64,000 nucleotides of DNA from Ophioderma brevispina (lineage: Eukaryota; Echinodermata; Ophiuroidea; Amphilepidida; Ophiodermatidae): contig JAMKCH010051349.1 of the NCBI GenBank assembly GCA_023653785.1, positions 1 through 64,000 of the forward strand, given 5' to 3'. The position numbers were made by a program, and so were the translations under genes. Positions 59,661 through 64,000 of the stretch are shown piece by piece. The stretch's first letter is position 1; each line of letters starts with the position of its first letter. The notes below the pieces were generated by a model. It was given only the letters and a program-made list of their open reading frames with translations. It searched no databases and had not been told where the DNA came from.

Positions 59661-60267
59661 TTAAAGGGGGATGGCCCGATTTAAGGATATGAAGTTTTCA
59701 TCTTAATAGATTGACCTTCACTCCAAAATCCCATCTGTAAAGTTTCGCGCCGATATTTCAATCCGTTTTCATATGTGATGCGATCTGGGAAAACCCGCCA
59801 CATGGTGAAAAATTTATATTTTGAGTTTTGACTATTGTTGCAAAGTTTGAAATATAACGTTTCCATAACTTTTTACTTCTTTCTTCTATGATACACCTAT
59901 CAAAAGTTATGCCTTATACAATCTGACAAAAAATAAAGTACAACATAACAGATTTTAAGGTGTTTTCTTTATTTTTTCAAAACTGTCCTGGGCGACATGT
60001 GGCGGGTTTTCCCAGATCACATCACATATGAGACCCAAAAACATGATTTTGTAAGCCCCATATACTCTGTAAGATTAATATTGGTCGACCAAATTGGGGT
60101 GCATTTTCGCTCATAACTTCCAAACCAAACATCCTTTGGTCCTAAGATTTCACAGGGTAAATGAGAAAAATAGTAGCTTTCTACTGATACCAAAATGTTG
60201 ACCACTTCCAGTAAAATCTGGGGCTTCTGGGGACGAGGGAATTAGCGATCGGGCCATGGACCTTTAA
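59661..60267. mobile_element. TTAA-flanked MITE, family A, inside the DIRS gag
   Basis: TTAA at 59661-59664 and 60264-60267. Termini are AGGGGGATGGCCCGAT and ATCGGGCCATGGACC(T). Removing it with one TTAA restores the gag codons G-G-L-S-D-Y-L. It contains a further insertion (59774-60030) absent from the 14342 copy. Confidence 0.9.
59774..60030. mobile_element. MITE nested inside the family A MITE
   Basis: Inverted arms gtgatgcgatctgggaaaac and gttttcccagatcacatcac start from CATATG on each side (59770-59776 and 60025-60031). The interior is AT-rich. The related copy at 14342 lacks this segment and shows the uninterrupted site as gatacgagag versus catatgagac. Confidence 0.8.
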
Positions 60268-60369
60268 TCCACCCAGATTCTCATCAATCAATGGCCCTTT
60301 ATCTTTATAAGAAGTTGGAGTGGCTTGGGGAACTTGCCCTAGAAACTGGTTGATAGCCTCGGCAGCCAC

Positions 60370-61429
60370 GGTACTTAATATCGCCTGGAGACTACGGTAG
60401 AACTTGATTGGTCTTGAAACTGTCTTGGTTGGATGAATATGGTCGAACCTTCACCAGCTGAAGATATGGTGGGAGATGCTCTGGACAGAGATGGAACTGT
60501 CTTAGCCTTGGCCTTCCTGTCTTTCTTTCCATATACACATCTAACTCATCAAAATATCACAGAAACTCCAATTCTGATCACCCATTGTGTATATTACAAG
60601 GTCTTTTCTCTAACAAATTCGGCACTTCACACACAGTTCATGTGGGTCCTTGTCTCGTCTTCGAACACATCTTCTGATCGGTAGGACATCCTTCTGTAAC
60701 ATCAAAAAGAAGACATACTTGTAACAGTTGATAAAAAATGGTTAGCTCATGCCGAGAACCTAAGATTCTAAAAGGAGAACAGGAGAAAGGCCAAGGAGAC
60801 AGGACAGACGAGACGAGACAGAAGACACAGGGCACCCCCCAAAATCGAGAATTTTGAGATCCATCGGTATGAGCTGGCAGTACACTGAAAAACACAGATG
60901 ACATGGTTGCACTGCGAGGCTATCAACAAGGGCAAACGATCAAATATAAATCAAGGGAGCAGACACGAGACAGGGACATGTCCCCAACATGCCCTGGCGG
61001 TCAAACTGTGGACTTACATAGGGGGTAGCTAAACCTGGCCAAGGAATAAACCCACTTAATACCCGCAGTACGAGCACCGCGAAAATGGCCTGAGGCTCGC
61101 GGGGCAACCATGTGAAGGGATAATACATAATATATATATGATACTTTTGTCAACAGCAACAGAATCAGATCTTGAAAAATCTTCACAAACAGCATCGGCG
61201 CGCGGCATCCTCCGAATCTCTGATGATCAGTAGTCGTAATAAACGTAATCCGATTCTATATAAATATATATACAACAAAGGTGCAATTAGATGAAACCAT
61301 CACTACAGTAAGTGCTCAAACTATAAAGAGCATAAGATAATTTAAAAGTAGTGAATCCTGTAATAAACCATCATTCGATACAGAACTGTTCCGTATAGGG
61401 TTAGTCCACCTACAAAACTGAGGACACAA
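60370..61429 (-). other. Leader region of the DIRS element
   Basis: Lies between the 5' terminal repeat and the gag start. No complete reading frame. Presumably holds the element's promoter and untranslated leader. Confidence 0.5.
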
Positions 61430-61600
61430 AAAAGAGCAAGGGATTGTGGGTGCCCAGTGCCGTTAGTGATGGGCGTCCCGATGCCATGTTGGACCGCTTC
61501 CGGCATGGGCGCATCGAAAGTTTTCATGTGGCATTAGGGGTGTCTAAAGGCTTTTTAACAAAATGCACTAGTTGGAATTTCGTAATGTATATAATGTGTG
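61430..61600. repeat. DIRS 5' inverted terminal repeat
   Basis: Complement of the left terminal repeat: gatgggcgtcccgatgccat, catgtggcattaggggtgtc and atgcactagttgga blocks match. The outer edge near 61598 pairs with the second half of the internal complementary region. Confidence 0.8.
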
Positions 61601-62115
61601 AACTAGATTCCTGGAACAAATGGATGGATGATGAAAAGGAGGCCTTGCCATGCAGATGGTCGGTGGTGGCAAAGAAATCTCAAATTTACATATAAACCCA
61701 AAATCTTGACAAAAATCTTTGTTATGGTATCAAACACTAGTTTTCTCATTACAAAATCGTTTCTTTGGAACTCCACTATAAGGGTTATTTTAAATATTAT
61801 ATATGATACAGATGAATGGGGTCATTGGTAACACCCACGGACGACCCACGTCAAGCGCCCAAATCGGTATGTAGTTTGCAGTCTGTATGTTACGTCTATT
61901 TGATGGATGTGGCAAGTTGCTAATATTGAATGAGGCTGGGCCACTATCGTCTGGTCACTGCATCGCGTGTGTCAAAAAAAGAGCCCACTTGGTGGATCAG
62001 CCACACTAAGTTAATTGAACAAAAGAATGCTATTACTTGTTCTTTCTTGTAATGTAAGACAGCACAGTTAGCTTGTAAAATCCCCTGACAATCAAAAAAA
62101 TCAGTAGTGATAGAG
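61601..62115. other. Unassigned flank right of the DIRS element
   Basis: No gene or repeat structure recognised. Confidence 0.35.
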
Positions 62116-62119
62116 TCAA

Positions 62120-62785
62120 TATTTTAAGATATGGCTCCAACAATCAACCCGCAAACCATTACAAAAAATGAGGAGCTGCAGGAATCACAAGACTGGCAAT
62201 GAAGAAAGAATGGCAAATATAATAGTGATGGAATCAACATTTCACTTGCCCACTCAAATTTCTGCAGAACAAACTTCTAAATGGGCAAAATGACTGGCAT
62301 TTATCATAATGGTCATTTAAAAGGGATTGTTCCCCAAATTTAGTGTATTGTGTTCTCTACTTGCTCTGAGAGCCTGGCAATTGCACATACACCCATCAAG
62401 TTCCATGGGAAAACAAATTGCGGTTTTGATGGAAGGCGCAATAACATGTTGCAAACCCTATTCAATAGTGCTAATATGGATGGTTAACCAAAAACAGGCC
62501 GGTTTTTTGTTTATATTTGGGACTGAAATGGATTTGCGTGGCTCCAAATTCGGGAGAGAAGAGAAATATGGCTTTCATCTGGAATATCAAGAATCGATAC
62601 TATTCCCAGTAAAATCGGGGGGGGGGGGGGGTCCAAAGACGATGGAAATGCACATTTAATGATAATAAATTAAACTAATGTAAATTATTTTTCAAGACGA
62701 TATAAACTATGACTTAGTCATGCGTTGGGCTGCAACTTGCTTGTTACTGAAAATAATGTTACATTTCTCAACTTTATGAGTTAAA
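62120..62785. mobile_element. Second copy of the 43-kb element interior, split by a TTAA MITE
   Basis: 62125-62316 matches 43012-43199, and 62660-62785 matches 43204-43395 with a deletion (shared: caatcaacccgca, aatgaggagctg, cacaagactggcaatgaag, gcgttgggctg). The break is filled by the family B MITE. Confidence 0.8.
62317..62659. mobile_element. TTAA-flanked MITE, family B
   Basis: TTAA at 62317-62320 and 62656-62659. Interior matches the 22815 copy (tgtattgtgttctctact, cttgcacatacacc, run of 14 G near the right end). The corresponding site at 43200-43203 carries a single TTAA. Confidence 0.88.
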
Positions 62786-62879
62786 CTAGTTTTCAACACA
62801 AACCAAACAAGGCGAACTCGTATTTAGGCGATGAGTAAATATGTCCCCGCGGAATGTTGCGATCACTAATCATGTGATA

Positions 62880-63412
62880 AATGCAACTTCAACACCCTAC
62901 CCCTCCCAATACCCCGCAACATCACCCTACCCAAAACCCCACAAAACCCACGCCCTCCCCAACACCCACAACTCCCCCAACCCACTCATCACCAACACCC
63001 CCCAACAACACCCCACCCCCTAAACCCCTCAATACCCCAACCTACCAGATACCTATAACACGGCTCCCCTTCCCCACACCCCGCCATCCCGCCCCCAACA
63101 CCCGCAACACCTCATCCCCGCAACATCATGAAACCCCCAAACCCCTCACCAACACCCGCAACACCCACCCCCTCACCCAACACCATTGCAACACCCCCCC
63201 CCCCTCCCAACACCCCGCAATACCCAACCCCCTCCCCAACACCCCGCAATACCCAATCCCCTCCCAACCACCTGAACACCCACACACACCCATTCCACCC
63301 AACACTCCTCTCTCCAAAACCCAACCCCCTCCCCAACACCCAAACCCCACTCCAACACCCAACCCCCGCCCCCAAACACCCACCCCTCCCCAACACCTCA
63401 CCCCCCCCCATG
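62880..63412. repeat. AACACCCC-rich minisatellite
   Basis: About 530 bp of A/C-rich repeats built on aacaccccgcaatacccaac and cccctcccc, with a loose period near 30 bp. The complement is G-run-rich. Proline/threonine-rich or glycine-rich frames are by-products. Confidence 0.85.
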
Positions 63413-64000
63413 CATAGTAGTCTATTGTAGTGGAAGGAATTTTGCCTATCCGATGCACCGTTTAGAGACTACAGCAATAAGATTTAATAATTAGCTCATT
63501 GCATGACATAGCTACATATACTAACATTACTTCAATGCCAAAAAGAAGTGCCCCATGATAGGCTATAGCCAGCGCAAGGAAATTTTGCGTATCCCTACAG
63601 TTTAAAAAATCATTCAATTACGTGATTTTTGATATTAATTAGCTCATTTGCCAACTCCAATATGCCCGAAACCGAAATTACGCCCCAAATCTAATCAGTC
63701 AGAACTCTTCCAGTCCGCCTTCCATCCAACAAGTTACATCATTACGCTGACGGAAACTCCAGAAAATTGTAAAGGCTGCAGGAAATTCTCATTTAATTAT
63801 GCAAATTAGATACTTACTTAGCAATATTTACGGCCACAATTAAATCAGGTCGGAGAATTTGTCAACCCGCTTCTTTCCACCAAGTGACTCATGTTCGCCA
63901 TTTACGGAAATCCCGATAAATGGTATACAACATGGAGTTAACATTTTTGTCACCGACGGACGAACGGAGAACGAAGGGACGGGACGATACGGGTGTACGA
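63413..64000. other. Right edge, nothing identified
   Basis: No gene seen. Contains ttaattagctcatttgc and ttatgcaaattaga phrases that resemble the repeat units at 46 kb, and a gacggacgaacggagaacg run at the very end. Confidence 0.4.

Larger units (their letters stand above)
56640..60369 (-). pseudogene. DIRS gag-like ORF, frameshifted and interrupted by a MITE
   Basis: Starts near 60369 (MAAEAINQFLGQVPQA), is broken by a MITE at TTAA (60267-59661), resumes with LSDYLRLAGQSTPSIHRELE, then shifts frame near 59285 and again through an Arg/Ser-rich part (about 59000-58280: RRASRKRSSSPVHSSSARK and similar). A long open part (58007-56697) contains KEPVHRVDSWNEGKDADLRH and ERCLFTIRDLHHVTAELF, then ends in a Tyr/Arg-rich tail (YRPHRYRPYDYGYRRR). 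It probably packages element RNA; the basic tails fit nucleic-acid binding. Confidence 0.75.
53451..61600 (-). mobile_element. DIRS-like tyrosine-recombinase retroelement, structurally complete
   Basis: Coding order on the minus strand is gag (about 60.4-56.65 kb), truncated reverse transcriptase plus RNase H (56.65-55.3 kb), then tyrosine recombinase (55.26-54.26 kb), the DIRS plan. Inverted terminal repeats are at 53500-53680 and 61430-61598 (shared blocks: aatgccacatt / aatgtggcatt and gatgggcgt / acgcccatc). Between the recombinase gene and the 3' terminal repeat lies the internal complementary region (53719-53822), which joins complements of both outer edges. DIRS elements integrate by recombinase rather than integrase and make no target duplication. 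Length is 8.15 kb, of which 0.6 kb is a later MITE insertion. Frameshifts, stops and an RT deletion make it non-autonomous. Confidence 0.85.

Noticed and set aside
62841..63458. Proline/threonine-rich and glycine-rich frames of up to 178 codons
   Set aside because: Low-complexity minisatellite; open in several frames on both strands.

Overview
The window looks like nuclear DNA of a marine invertebrate deuterostome, most likely an echinoderm or hemichordate. This is inferred from four things: a large spliced NACHT-LRR (NLR) exon with recently duplicated repeats, a LINE carrying a 2A-like ribosome-skipping motif (DxExNPGP, known from sea urchin LINEs), tRNA-derived SINEs, and a DIRS-type tyrosine-recombinase retroelement. 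No species can be named from the sequence alone. There are no bacterial operons, CRISPR arrays or stand-alone rRNA/tRNA genes.

Host genes are sparse. The one convincing gene part is the NLR exon on the minus strand at 38845-41987. It is open over 1047 codons, preceded by a clean 3' splice site, with a phase-matched candidate upstream exon near 44.3 kb. A second, weaker minus-strand gene end is proposed at about 15.5-16.9 kb: an internal exon, a terminal exon, and an AT-rich 3' UTR with a poly(A) signal. A near copy of its terminal exon lies about 336 bp upstream.

Everything else is mostly mobile or repetitive DNA. From left to right: a GGTCA-rich satellite (1-1.25 kb); a decayed LINE (2.7-6.3 kb, +); a C-rich tract (7.1 kb); a LINE (8.2-10.0 kb, -); a TA-flanked MITE (10.07 kb); a LINE (10.7-12.9 kb, -) split by a Tc1/mariner-like foldback (11.65-12.74 kb); a nested MITE pair (14.2-14.75 kb); a double-hairpin element (15.07-15.36 kb); TTAA-flanked MITEs (16.06, 22.8, 36.0, 62.3 kb and others); SINEs (22.3, 36.8, 37.6 kb); a DR1-containing satellite (24.3-25.5 kb); a LINE with a 2A motif (26.5-30.0 kb, +); a hAT-like MITE with 8-bp target duplication (32.2 kb); a 1.1-kb inverted repeat (33.1-34.2 kb); a mariner-like element (42.9-43.9 kb); tandem repeats and an A117 run (44.6-46.7 kb); a LINE 3' fragment (46.9-47.2 kb); an element with six copies of a GTCACGTGTGTGAC-like motif (47.6-49.0 kb); a jockey-like LINE (49.1-50.8 kb, +) broken by a TA-flanked MITE; GC-rich minisatellites (51.0-52.2 kb); a structurally complete but coding-decayed DIRS element (53.45-61.6 kb) with two MITEs nested inside it; and an AACACCCC-rich minisatellite (62.9-63.4 kb).

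The most informative signals are the DIRS internal complementary region, the three-level nest in the DIRS gag, the TTAA insertion with a paralogous empty site in the same window, the 2A motif, and the near-identical 50-residue LRR units of the NLR. None of these alone proves a new system. The repeated GTCACGTGTGTGAC element and the double-hairpin element are the structures I could least assign to a known family.
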